Source: an uncultured Prevotella sp.
Lineage (GTDB): Bacteria; Bacteroidota; Bacteroidia; Bacteroidales; Bacteroidaceae
Length of the DNA stretch: 44,596 nt
Assembly (NCBI GenBank): GCA_900554695.1
Contig: USHV01000022.1
Coordinates: forward strand, 1 to 44,596
Direction of reading: 5' to 3'
Part shown: positions 32,918 through 41,837 of the stretch, in pieces
How the letters are laid out: every line of letters starts with the position of its first letter
How positions within the stretch are numbered: the first letter of the stretch is position 1
The notes under the pieces: model-generated
Databases searched by the model: none
Told to the model about the DNA's origin: nothing
Seen by the model: only the letters and a program-made list of their open reading frames with translations
Translations under genes and position numbers: made by a program

Positions 32918-35900
32918 TTATCTCACCACTACCTTGCGGCCGCCCACGACGTATATGCCCTTGGGCAGTGCCGGCATGACGACGCGTCCCGACTCCATCA
33001 CAGCCGTTCCGACCTTCACTCCGTCGAGACTGTAGACGTCTGCCTGTCCGTCAGCGACGCTGTTGTCCGTCACTCCGTCTATGCCGGTGACCACAACACG
33101 TACAGGTATCTCGTCGGCCATCAGCTCGTCGGGCAGCTTCGACACGAAGTATGAACGGTAAGGATTCACGATCGTGGCACCTTTCTTGAGTGTGAAGGCC
33201 GTTCCCTCGGTGTTGAGCACGTAGTAGTTGTTGCCCGTGAGCGACACCGTCGTGCCGTGATAAGAGTAGCTGTCGGTTCCTGCCACGATGTCGGCCGAGC
33301 CGGTAGCCGGCACGAGTGCGTCCTCTGCCTCGAACACGATGGTCTTGTCCACGAAGCTGTCGTCTGTCACCGAGTAGAGATAAGGCACGTTCTTCTGCAT
33401 GTCCGCCACCTTTGAGAAGTACACGTTGTTGTCGTCTCCCGTCATGTTGAACTCCATGACGCTGAGTCCGTCACTACCGTCGTATGCCAGCCGGCGTCCG
33501 TCCACCTTCACGTTCTGCGGGCTGAACGGCAGCGCTATGGCCTCCCACGAGCTTTCTTTGCCTGCCCTGTAGATAGGACGGCTGTAGCTTATGCGGCCTG
33601 CGGTGAAGTCTGTCGGTGAATAGAACGGGGCCTCGTCCGTGAGACTAATCTCGTCTATGTGGCCTCCTACCACCACTTTCGACATGTCGAGTCCGTCGGG
33701 TATTATCGCACCTTCGTCGAAGAAGTAGAGCGCATTGGGCGAACTTGTGGTATATACTTTCGTAAGACTTGTTATGCCTCGTGCATCCACGGCCACCACC
33801 TTGGTGGGAACAGTGAATATGGACGACGGTGAGTAGGCCGAGCGTCCGCCCTCGCTGTCGTAGGTAACGATGCCGCGCGCCAGCTTGTTGACGTGTCCCA
33901 GTCCGCCGTCGGACAGCTCACCGCCTGTGGAATAGGCGAAGTTGAAGCCGTACTGCTTGTCAAACTCCAGATTGTCGAACGAGAACGACACCACAGCTTT
34001 CTTGCCTGCCTCTACATATACGGGCACGATGTCGTTGCCTGCGCCCCAGAACATGTTCTCGCCTATCACGCCTTTCCATATTCCTACATTTATCGCGCCG
34101 TCGAAGTCTTCCTCCGAATTGTTGGTCACTCTCACCTTACCGGATATGAAGTTGCCGTAAATCGTACCCGAAGAGATGTTCTCGAATGTGACAGATGTCA
34201 CCTGAAGGTCTCTCTCCTCAGGCGATGCTGTGGCGGTGATGTCCACCGTTGTCTGTCCGCCCGGCACCACATTGTTGCCGTCTGGGTCGTATGTGAGCCA
34301 TATATTATACTTGCCTGTCTCCGTAGGATTGAAGAAGAAGGTGATCGTGGTGGTGTATCCTTTCTTCAGCGACACGGCCGAACGGCTCGCCTGTCCGCCC
34401 TTGTCGTCGGTCTTGCTGGCGAAGAGATAAATCTCGCCATAGAACTCGTCGGTGTTGTTCTTGAACACAACGTCGAGCTTCTGGGTGTTGTTCACCACCT
34501 TATTGCCCGTGAATCTTATCGACTCCACCTCAAGGTCAACCGGACGGTTATACATCTGTAACGTGTAAGAACCGTCGGCCTTCACGTCGGCTATGATGTA
34601 ACGCTCCTTTATGTTGAAGCTGGTCTTCCACACGCTCGATTTCGTTGTCTTGCTTATCGGCACAACCTTGTATGTTCCGGCTGCCAGTCCGCTGATGCCG
34701 AAGCTTGCGCCATAATAGTAGTTCGCGCCCAGATTATCGGCACGGTTGGTGTTGCCTATGCTCACGAGCGAGCCGTCCTCTGCCACGTAACCGATACCGT
34801 AGTCGAAGCTGTTGGTCTCGCCTGTCCAGTTGATGTAGTTGCTGAATATCTCGTTGCCCCTTATCTCAGTGTCGTTGATGGTCATCATCGCCATGTCGTC
34901 GGCCTCCACATCGTCAGGCAGACGCAGGATGAGGGCTTCCTGTCCCATGGAGTATCCGTCGCTGCTCGAGCTTGCGCCTATGCCGCTGTTGTCGCCGGGA
35001 TTGAGTATCTCGATGCGGAAATAGCCGTCACTGCCACCGCCCCATCCCCAGTTGAGGTGGAAAAGGCCGTCACCGTCGTATCCGTCCACCACGAAGGCAT
35101 GCGCGCCTCCTGTAGCCGTTCCGGCGAAAGCCACCGGATGACCGCTGGCTATCTCGTTATAAATCAGGTCCATCCACTCGCTCAGAGTGTAGTTGTTGCG
35201 GAACTCCGAGTGCGTGCCGTCGTCGTAGCCGAAGTATTCCACGAGCGGCTGGCCGCCGTTGAAGCCTGCTCCTGACGACGGACCGTAGCCCATCTTCACG
35301 CTTTGTCCGACGTAGAGCATCAGTTCTGCCACGGCGTTCTTCTGCACGTCGGTGCTCTGTCCGTCGTATATGTCGGTCATGTTTGCCCAATCTATCTTTG
35401 TGCCCTTGGCTATTCCGGGCAGACTTATCTGGTGTCCGTTGCTGTCGAACGAATGGCGCGGGATGCTCTTCACGAGCGCGTCAGGCCATTTGTAGTAGTA
35501 CATCACCTGCGCGAGAGCCGTAGCCACGCATCCCGTGGCGCTGCGGTCGCCCAGCGTACCGTCGGCGTTGTAGTATTTCGGACACAGCAGATTGTACGGA
35601 TCTCCCTGGTTCCACTTACATGTCACGAGCGGTTTTATTGCGTGTTTTGCAGCCTGCGCCCTTGCCGGCGCGTCGGTTCTGTCGGACACCTTTGCCGTGA
35701 CGTTCTCACGGTCGAGACGGTCGATGAAGTCCACATAGCCATTCAGCCACGCCATCATTCCCTCAGGAGCTGTGGCAGGATCGAACGCTCCGCTGTCCGT
35801 ATATCCTAATATCTGTTCTGTGCGGTCGTCGCCCGACACGATGACGTAGCCTCTGTCGTCGCCCGCATTGAATATGTAATAACCCGCGTCGCCCGATGTC

Positions 35901-36070
35901 GCCGCTTTTCTCTTGGCTTTGAATGCAGGTGTCGCGTCAGAAGTCATTGTTATACCACGCTTGGCCAGAAACGCCCTTGCCGCTTCGTGAGCCTGCTCTT
36001 TGCTTATCTGGCCGGCGTAAAGACACACGGTCAACAGAAAGCAGAAAATAGTAAGTAGTCCTTTTCTCAT
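32918..36070 (-). CDS. C10-family (streptopain-like) cysteine protease with T9SS-type tail
   Basis: 1050 residues with a signal peptide (1-20). A propeptide of about 120 residues (GYYIFNAGDDRGYVIVSGDD is the usual streptopain prodomain motif) comes before the mature enzyme: Cys181 in RSATGCVATALAQVMYYYKW and His324 in GGAHAFVVDGYDGDGLFHLNWGWGG. A long beta-rich region (about 400-960) contains CARDB/Ig-like modules (LDVVFKNNTDEF, VRVTNNSEEDF). The end (VYSLDGVKVG, LPKGIYVVGGRKVVVR) matches the type A T9SS sorting signal. The protein is probably exported and released or anchored at the cell surface. Homologues include SpeB and Prevotella interpains. Confidence 0.93.
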   Translation of the reverse strand: MRKGLLTIFCFLLTVCLYAGQISKEQAHEAARAFLAKRGITMTSDATPAFKAKRKAATSGDAGYYIFNAGDDRGYVIVSGDDRTEQILGYTDSGAFDPATAPEGMMAWLNGYVDFIDRLDRENVTAKVSDRTDAPARAQAAKHAIKPLVTCKWNQGDPYNLLCPKYYNADGTLGDRSATGCVATALAQVMYYYKWPDALVKSIPRHSFDSNGHQISLPGIAKGTKIDWANMTDIYDGQSTDVQKNAVAELMLYVGQSVKMGYGPSSGAGFNGGQPLVEYFGYDDGTHSEFRNNYTLSEWMDLIYNEIASGHPVAFAGTATGGAHAFVVDGYDGDGLFHLNWGWGGGSDGYFRIEILNPGDNSGIGASSSSDGYSMGQEALILRLPDDVEADDMAMMTINDTEIRGNEIFSNYINWTGETNSFDYGIGYVAEDGSLVSIGNTNRADNLGANYYYGASFGISGLAAGTYKVVPISKTTKSSVWKTSFNIKERYIIADVKADGSYTLQMYNRPVDLEVESIRFTGNKVVNNTQKLDVVFKNNTDEFYGEIYLFASKTDDKGGQASRSAVSLKKGYTTTITFFFNPTETGKYNIWLTYDPDGNNVVPGGQTTVDITATASPEERDLQVTSVTFENISSGTIYGNFISGKVRVTNNSEEDFDGAINVGIWKGVIGENMFWGAGNDIVPVYVEAGKKAVVSFSFDNLEFDKQYGFNFAYSTGGELSDGGLGHVNKLARGIVTYDSEGGRSAYSPSSIFTVPTKVVAVDARGITSLTKVYTTSSPNALYFFDEGAIIPDGLDMSKVVVGGHIDEISLTDEAPFYSPTDFTAGRISYSRPIYRAGKESSWEAIALPFSPQNVKVDGRRLAYDGSDGLSVMEFNMTGDDNNVYFSKVADMQKNVPYLYSVTDDSFVDKTIVFEAEDALVPATGSADIVAGTDSYSYHGTTVSLTGNNYYVLNTEGTAFTLKKGATIVNPYRSYFVSKLPDELMADEIPVRVVVTGIDGVTDNSVADGQADVYSLDGVKVGTAVMESGRVVMPALPKGIYVVGGRKVVVR

Positions 36071-36138
36071 TTAGTTGGTCGCTTTTTATTATTAGTTTTT
36101 CAGCAAATTGGAATATTACGGTTATCTTGTCGTGCTTC

Positions 36139-36178
36139 CGGCGGCATGCACGCTCGTGCGTTTCTGCCAGTGGTGCCG
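36139..36178 (-). promoter_or_regulatory. Nested stem-loop in the 5' leader of the C10 protease gene
   Basis: On the minus strand GGCGGCA...GCACG-AG-CGTGC-A-TGCCGCC forms an inner GCACG/CGTGC stem inside outer GGCGGCA/TGCCGCC. It would lie in the untranslated leader between the promoter at 36209 and ATG 36070. It shares the motif GGCGGCATGCAC with the hairpin at 32859. Confidence 0.5.
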
Positions 36179-36208
36179 CCACACCGCGTCACCGGACACA
36201 ACTATCCG

Positions 36209-36216
36209 CAAAGATA
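36209..36216 (-). promoter_or_regulatory. Promoter of the C10 protease gene, -7 box TATCTTTG
   Basis: An exact TAnnTTTG match on the minus strand. Transcription near 36204 would give a leader of about 134 bases. Confidence 0.5.
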
Positions 36217-36660
36217 GCAATTTTGTCTTTATCCTCATAATATTATTGTCAAAAAGAAAACCTGTGCGTCGTTTTTACTGCTTTTGGCACAATGTCGGCC
36301 GGTCGGCAAATGTTTTTCTGAACATCACAGTAGGACACACGTCACGGTAAAAACGTATGAATATAATTAGAAGATTTTGACGATGATTTTTCATGAAACA
36401 TGAAGCGGAAGCAAATCAAAACTGTATGATAACCGTATATGGATAAAGGCATGCGGCTATCCCTTACAACATCCGGCACGGGAAATACTCCGCCGCACCG
36501 CAGTATGCTCCATATTGATGACCGGAAAAGGCTTAATCACATCTTCGAATAGTATGTTTTATTACACAAAAACCTATCTTTCGCAAGCTGTTTAAAGGCA
36601 TTTTTCATAAATCATATAGACTAAGCGCCTGACTGATAGCGGCATAGCTAATTCTCAAAA
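36217..36660. other. Gene-free stretch between the C10 promoter and element D
   Basis: No convincing gene or RNA is seen. Two weak 22-base-spaced stretches (about 36568-36640, ACCTATCTTTCGC and AAAGGCATTTTTC) faintly resemble array units and may be decayed copies. Confidence 0.35.
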
Positions 36661-36665
36661 AACAG

Positions 36666-36888
36666 CGCGTATTTGCGGCTAAAAAAGCTGTCTATGATTC
36701 CATCGCGACTCTTGCAAAGTTTAGAACGAGCAATGTGAATAAATATACATTTACGGATAAATATATATGCATTAGCGAATAAATAAATATACATTAGCGA
36801 ATGAATAAATATACAAAACTCAAGTACGGGACGTTTGAGCCTGTTCCGGTTCATAGTCGAGCCTCGTGACCGTTCACGTTCAATAATC
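36666..36888 (+). repeat. Element D: box plus seven-unit AT-rich 22-bp-period array
   Basis: The box CGCGTATTTGCGGC lies at 36666-36679, and 56 bases later an array begins with units at 36735, 36757, 36779, 36801, 36823, 36845 and 36867. The first four share an AATAAATATACATTAGCG-like sequence; units five and six share GAGCCT in the same phase. The unit sequences are unrelated to those in A-C, but the step is identical. The array ends about 50 bases upstream of the dxs promoter. Confidence 0.78.
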
Positions 36889-36941
36889 CGAAAAACATGA
36901 AATTATAACATCAATCTATTCCAAATAAGAAAATTTTTGTG

Positions 36942-36949
36942 TAAGTTTG
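36942..36949 (+). promoter_or_regulatory. Promoter of the dxs-trkA-trkH operon, -7 box TAAGTTTG
   Basis: An exact TAnnTTTG match 35 bases before the dxs ATG. Confidence 0.62.
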
Positions 36950-36984
36950 CATACCTGTTTACAAGACACATTATTAAATAATAA

Positions 36985-38901
36985 ATGGACAAAAGCAAAC
37001 TGCGGCTTCTCGGCCGCATAAGATATCCTGAAGATCTGCGCCGACTGAGCGTAGAAGAGCTGCCTGAGCTGTGCAAAGAACTGCGCGAGGACATCGTTGA
37101 CGAGCTGTCTGTCAATCCCGGCCACCTGGCATCGTCGCTCGGAGTGGTTGAGCTGACCGTGGCACTGCACTACGTTTTCAACACACCCTACGACCGCATA
37201 GTGTGGGATGTGGGCCATCAGGCTTACGGACACAAGATTCTTACCGGCCGCCGCGACAGCTTCTGCACCAACCGCAAGCTCAAGGGCCTGCGGCCGTTCC
37301 CATCGCCCATGGAGAGCGAATACGACACATTCACCTGCGGACACGCCTCCAACTCCATATCGGCAGCGCTCGGTATGGCGGTGGCTGCCAAGAAAACGGG
37401 ACACGACGACCGCCATGTGGTGGCGGTGATAGGCGACGGAGCGATGAGCGGAGGACTGGCTTTCGAGGGCATAAACAACGTGTCGTCGTCACCGAACGAC
37501 CTGCTCATAATACTCAACGACAACGATATGTCGATAGACCGTGCCGTGGGCGGCATGGAACAATACCTGCTCAACCTCGACACCAACGCCACATACAATC
37601 GTCTGAGATTCAAGTTCTCACAGTGGCTTCACTCCAAAGGCTATCTCAACGACAACCGACGCAAGGGCATAATAAGGCTCAACAACGCGCTGAAATCGGC
37701 ACTGAGCCACCAGCAGAACATATTCGAGGGCATGAACATACGCTATTTCGGACCGTTCGACGGACACAACGTGGGCGAAATAGTAAGGCTGCTGCGTCAG
37801 CTCAAGGACATGAAGGGTCCGAAACTGCTCCACCTGCACACCACGAAAGGCAAGGGATATGAGCCTGCCGAGAAGGAGGCCACGATATGGCATGCGCCTG
37901 GCAAGTTCGACCCGGAGACGGGCGAGCGACTCAACTGCGAGCCGGAAGGATGCCCGCCACGCTATCAGGACGTGTTCGGCAAGACTCTGTTGCGACTTGC
38001 CAAAGAGAATCCACGCATAGTGGGAGTTACGCCCGCCATGCCGACAGGCTGCTCAATGAACATCATGATGAAGGAGATGCCCGACCGAGTATTCGACGTG
38101 GGCATAGCCGAAGGCCACGCAATGACTTTCTCCTGCGGTATGGCGAAGGACGGACTGATGCCGTTCTGTAACATATACAGCGCCTTTGCGCAGCGTGCTT
38201 ACGACAACATCATACACGACGCAGCCATACTCAACCTGCCCGTTGTGCTGTGTCTCGACCGTGCCGGACTTGTGGGTGAGGACGGACCGACGCACCACGG
38301 AGCTTTCGACATAGCGGCTCTCAGACCGATACCCAACCTCACCATAGCGTCGCCGATGAACGAACGCGAGCTGCAACAGCTCATGTACACAGCCCAACTG
38401 CCCGACAAGGGAACGTTCGTGATAAGATATCCGCGCGGCAGAGGAGTGATGACCGACTGGGAATGTCCGTTCGAAGAGATAGAAGTAGGCACGGGACGTG
38501 TACTGCGCGAGGGCTCCGACGTAGCTGTATTGACGCTCGGACCGATAGGAAACAACGCCGCACAGGCCATAGACAGCCTGAAAGCTGAGGGCTGCACTGC
38601 CTCGATTGCGCACTACGACATGCGCTTCGTGAAACCGCTCGACACGCGTCTGCTCACCGACATAGCCCACCGATTCAACCGCATCATAACCATTGAGGAC
38701 GGCGTACGTGCCGGAGGATTCGGCTCGGCAGTGCTCGAATGGATGAGCGACAACGGATATCATCCGGAGATTATACGCATGGGCCTGCCCGACGAGTTCG
38801 TGGAGCACGGCAAGGTGGAGGAACTCCAGAAGATTGTCGGAATAGACATAGAATCGATAAAGAACGAAATAAAGAAAGCGCTCGCACACGACGCTGACTG
38901 A
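36985..38901 (+). CDS. dxs: 1-deoxy-D-xylulose-5-phosphate synthase
   Basis: First enzyme of the methylerythritol phosphate isoprenoid pathway: joins pyruvate and glyceraldehyde 3-phosphate using thiamine diphosphate. 638 residues, normal for the family. N-terminal domain has VWDVGHQAYGHKILTGR, the thiamine diphosphate motif IGDGAMSGGLAFEGINN, and KGKGYEPAE. The middle domain has FDVGIAEGHAMTFSCGMA and the conserved DRAGLVGEDGPTHHGAFD. The C-terminal transketolase domain has IITIEDGVRAGGFGS. First gene of the operon with trkA (gap of 16 bases). Confidence 0.97.
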   Translation: MDKSKLRLLGRIRYPEDLRRLSVEELPELCKELREDIVDELSVNPGHLASSLGVVELTVALHYVFNTPYDRIVWDVGHQAYGHKILTGRRDSFCTNRKLKGLRPFPSPMESEYDTFTCGHASNSISAALGMAVAAKKTGHDDRHVVAVIGDGAMSGGLAFEGINNVSSSPNDLLIILNDNDMSIDRAVGGMEQYLLNLDTNATYNRLRFKFSQWLHSKGYLNDNRRKGIIRLNNALKSALSHQQNIFEGMNIRYFGPFDGHNVGEIVRLLRQLKDMKGPKLLHLHTTKGKGYEPAEKEATIWHAPGKFDPETGERLNCEPEGCPPRYQDVFGKTLLRLAKENPRIVGVTPAMPTGCSMNIMMKEMPDRVFDVGIAEGHAMTFSCGMAKDGLMPFCNIYSAFAQRAYDNIIHDAAILNLPVVLCLDRAGLVGEDGPTHHGAFDIAALRPIPNLTIASPMNERELQQLMYTAQLPDKGTFVIRYPRGRGVMTDWECPFEEIEVGTGRVLREGSDVAVLTLGPIGNNAAQAIDSLKAEGCTASIAHYDMRFVKPLDTRLLTDIAHRFNRIITIEDGVRAGGFGSAVLEWMSDNGYHPEIIRMGLPDEFVEHGKVEELQKIVGIDIESIKNEIKKALAHDAD

Positions 38902-38917
38902 ACAAAAACACACTGAC

Positions 38918-40261
38918 ATGAAAATAATCATTGCAGGAGCATACGCCATAGGCACTCACCTGGCGAGGCTTTTCGCACGCGAACATGAGAACATCATACT
39001 GATAGACGACGATGAGGAAAGGCTCGCACGCGGACTGGACGACCTCGACCTCATGACAATAAACGCTTCGCCTACAAGCATAAAGGCTCTGAAGGACGCG
39101 GAAGTGGACGACACCGACATCTTCATAGCCGTAACGCCGGACGAAAGCACCAACATCACGGCCTGCGTACTGGCAAAAGCCATGGGCGCTAAGAAGACCG
39201 TTGCAAAGATAGACAACTCTGAATACATGGAGCGCGAGACTCAGGAGTTCTTCAAGAAGCTGGGAGTAAGCTCGCTCATCTATCCGGAAATGCTCGCCGC
39301 CACCGACATAAACAACGGTCTGAAGATGTCGTGGGTGAGACAGAGATGGGACGTGCACGACGGCGCGCTCGTGATGATGGGAATAAAACTGAGGGAAAGC
39401 TGCGAGATACTCAACCAACCGCTGCGCACGCTTTGCGGCCCCGACGATCCTTATCACGTGGTGGCCATAAAGCGAATGAACGACACAATCATCCCAGGAG
39501 GTAACGATTCGCTGCAGCTGTATGACACGGCTTACTTCATGACAACAAGGCAATACATCCCCTACATACGCCAGATTGTGGGCAAGGAACACTACGCCGA
39601 CGTGAAGAACGTGATGGTGATGGGCGGCGGAGCTACCGCGGTGAGAGCGGTGAAGACAATGCCCTACTACATGGACGTGAAGATAATAGAGGCTGACGAG
39701 GAACGCTGCGAGCAGCTGAACAACATATTCGACAACGACAAGATACTCGTAATAAACGGCGACGGACGCGACATAACGCTACTGACCGAGGAAGGCATAA
39801 GAAACACTCAGGCCTTCGTGGCGCTCACGGGCAACGCCGAGACCAACATTCTGGCGTGTCTCACGGCGAAACGACTGGGAGTACGCAAGACCGTGGCAAT
39901 GGTCGAGAACATCGACTACATAAGCATGGCGGAGAGTCTCGACATCGGAACGATAATCAACAAGAAGGCAATAGCCGCAAGCCACATCTATCAGATGATG
40001 CTCGATGCCAACGTCAGCAACGTTAGATTCATCATGGCGGCAAACGCCGACGTTGCGGAGTTCATACCACAAGAGGGATCGAAGATAACAAAGAAGGACG
40101 TGAAGGACCTCGGACTGCCCAAGGGCATGACCATAGGAGGCCTCGTGAGAGACGGAAAGGGAATGCTCGTATCTGGTAATACACGCATAAACGCAGGCGA
40201 CTCCGTTGTTGTGTTCTGCCACGATATGAACATGAAGAAAATAGAAAAACTGTTCATATGA
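38918..40261 (+). CDS. trkA: Trk system potassium uptake protein TrkA
   Basis: 447 residues. Cytoplasmic NAD-binding regulatory subunit of the TrkAH potassium channel, with two RCK/TrkA-N plus TrkA-C pairs. First nucleotide-binding site begins MKIIIAGAYAIGTHLARLF, where the second Gly of GxGxxG is Tyr. The second begins NVMVMGGGATAVRAVKTM and also departs from the consensus. TrkA-C segments follow each (VHDGALVMMGIKLRES; LPKGMTIGGLVRDGK). The stop overlaps the trkH start by four bases (ATGA). Confidence 0.93.
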   Translation: MKIIIAGAYAIGTHLARLFAREHENIILIDDDEERLARGLDDLDLMTINASPTSIKALKDAEVDDTDIFIAVTPDESTNITACVLAKAMGAKKTVAKIDNSEYMERETQEFFKKLGVSSLIYPEMLAATDINNGLKMSWVRQRWDVHDGALVMMGIKLRESCEILNQPLRTLCGPDDPYHVVAIKRMNDTIIPGGNDSLQLYDTAYFMTTRQYIPYIRQIVGKEHYADVKNVMVMGGGATAVRAVKTMPYYMDVKIIEADEERCEQLNNIFDNDKILVINGDGRDITLLTEEGIRNTQAFVALTGNAETNILACLTAKRLGVRKTVAMVENIDYISMAESLDIGTIINKKAIAASHIYQMMLDANVSNVRFIMAANADVAEFIPQEGSKITKKDVKDLGLPKGMTIGGLVRDGKGMLVSGNTRINAGDSVVVFCHDMNMKKIEKLFI

Positions 40262-41715
40262 TAAACCTTAAGCTCATATACAAGATCATAGGGTCGCTGC
40301 TTTTCATCGAGGCGGCGCTTATGGCAATGTGTCTCATCATGGCCATAGCATGGGGAGAGAGCGACATTAAGGCCTTCAGCATATCCATAGCCGTGACGCT
40401 GGTGTGCGCACTGCTGCTGAGATATCTCGGCCGCAAGAGCGACAACATGCTCTCACGGCGCGACGCTTATCTGGTTGTGACACTCTCGTGGGTGCTGTTC
40501 AGTCTGTTCGGAACACTGCCTTTCATGACCGGAGGATACATAAAGAGTTTCACCGATGCTTACTTCGAGACCATGTCGGGATTCACCACGACCGGCGCAA
40601 CCATCATCGACGACGTGGAATGTCTGCCCCACGGCATACTGTTCTGGCGCTCGCTTACGCAGTGGATAGGCGGTCTGGGCATCGTGTTCTTCACCATCGC
40701 GCTGCTGCCGTCGCTCATCGGCGGCTCTGTCAAGATATTCGCGGCAGAGGCTACCGGCCCCATAAGAATGAAACTGCACCCGAAACTGTCCACCAGCTCG
40801 CAGTGGATATGGATGGTATACCTCATCCTGACCGTGGCGTGCGCTCTGAGCTACATGTTCTTCGGCATGGACTGGTTCGACGCCGTGAACTATTCTATGT
40901 CTACAACAGCCACCGGAGGCTTCTCCACACACAACGCCAGCGCGGCTTTCTTCCATAATGCGGCGATAGAATATGCCTGCGCGCTGTTCTGCTTCCTGTC
41001 TGGAACGAACTTCACGCTGCTCTACTTCACCGTGGCAAAACTGAAGTTCAAGGAGCTGTTCAAGAACTCCGAGTTCAAGCTCTACTTCGTCCTCGTGGCG
41101 GTGTTCTCTGTCTTTATAGCCATAGAACTGATGATACACAACGGCTACGACATAGAGAAGGCGCTGCGCTGCGGACTGTTCCAGGTGGTGTCGTTCATCA
41201 CAACGACCGGACTTTTCAGCGACGACGCCGGCAAATGGCCGCACGTCACATGGGTGGTGCTCGCCACATGTATGTTCATCGGAGCCTGCTCGGGCTCCAC
41301 GAGTGGAGGACTGAAATGTATAAGAGGCGTCATGCTGCTCAAGATTGTCAAAAATGAGTTCAGGCAGATACTGCATCCCAACGCCGTGCTGCCGCTGAAA
41401 ATAGACAACATAAACGTGCCCAACAGCAAACGCGTGACGCTGCTCGCCTTCCTCACCGTCGATCTCATACTGTGTCTCATCTGCTCGTTCTGGATGATTG
41501 CCGAGGGAATAGACAGCACCAACGCCATCACCATAACGCTCAGCAGTATAGGCAACGTAGGACCGACACTCGGACTGGAGATAGGCCCTACAATGTCGTG
41601 GAGCATGCTTCCCGACGATGCCAAGTGGCTGTGCTCGCTGCTCATGCTCATAGGACGTCTCGAGATATTCTCCGTGCTCGTCATATTCACGTCGGCATTC
41701 TGGAAAGACAACTGA
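40258..41715 (+). CDS. trkH: Trk potassium uptake protein TrkH
   Basis: 485 residues, the membrane pore subunit with four M1-P-M2 units. The filter loops contain the conserved glycines: TMSGFTTTGATI, STTATGGFSTHN, ITTTGLFSDD and SSIGNVGPTLG. The gene overlaps trkA by four bases, so the two subunits are translationally coupled. About ten hydrophobic segments are visible. Confidence 0.96.
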   Translation: MINLKLIYKIIGSLLFIEAALMAMCLIMAIAWGESDIKAFSISIAVTLVCALLLRYLGRKSDNMLSRRDAYLVVTLSWVLFSLFGTLPFMTGGYIKSFTDAYFETMSGFTTTGATIIDDVECLPHGILFWRSLTQWIGGLGIVFFTIALLPSLIGGSVKIFAAEATGPIRMKLHPKLSTSSQWIWMVYLILTVACALSYMFFGMDWFDAVNYSMSTTATGGFSTHNASAAFFHNAAIEYACALFCFLSGTNFTLLYFTVAKLKFKELFKNSEFKLYFVLVAVFSVFIAIELMIHNGYDIEKALRCGLFQVVSFITTTGLFSDDAGKWPHVTWVVLATCMFIGACSGSTSGGLKCIRGVMLLKIVKNEFRQILHPNAVLPLKIDNINVPNSKRVTLLAFLTVDLILCLICSFWMIAEGIDSTNAITITLSSIGNVGPTLGLEIGPTMSWSMLPDDAKWLCSLLMLIGRLEIFSVLVIFTSAFWKDN

Positions 41716-41837
41716 CGCGCCGCGACAGCGTCACGCCGTGAAATGCACCGTAAGGATGCGCAGCACGGCGTACGCAGACATGAGAATAAACCTACAGAAA
41801 ACAACTGACAAAACATAACTATTAAAAAAAGATTATC

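Noticed and set aside
31613..33154. 513-residue plus-strand open frame opposite the C1B and C10 genes
   Set aside because: It spans two well-supported genes on the other strand and their gap, with low-complexity Leu/Val/Arg/His composition and no motif.
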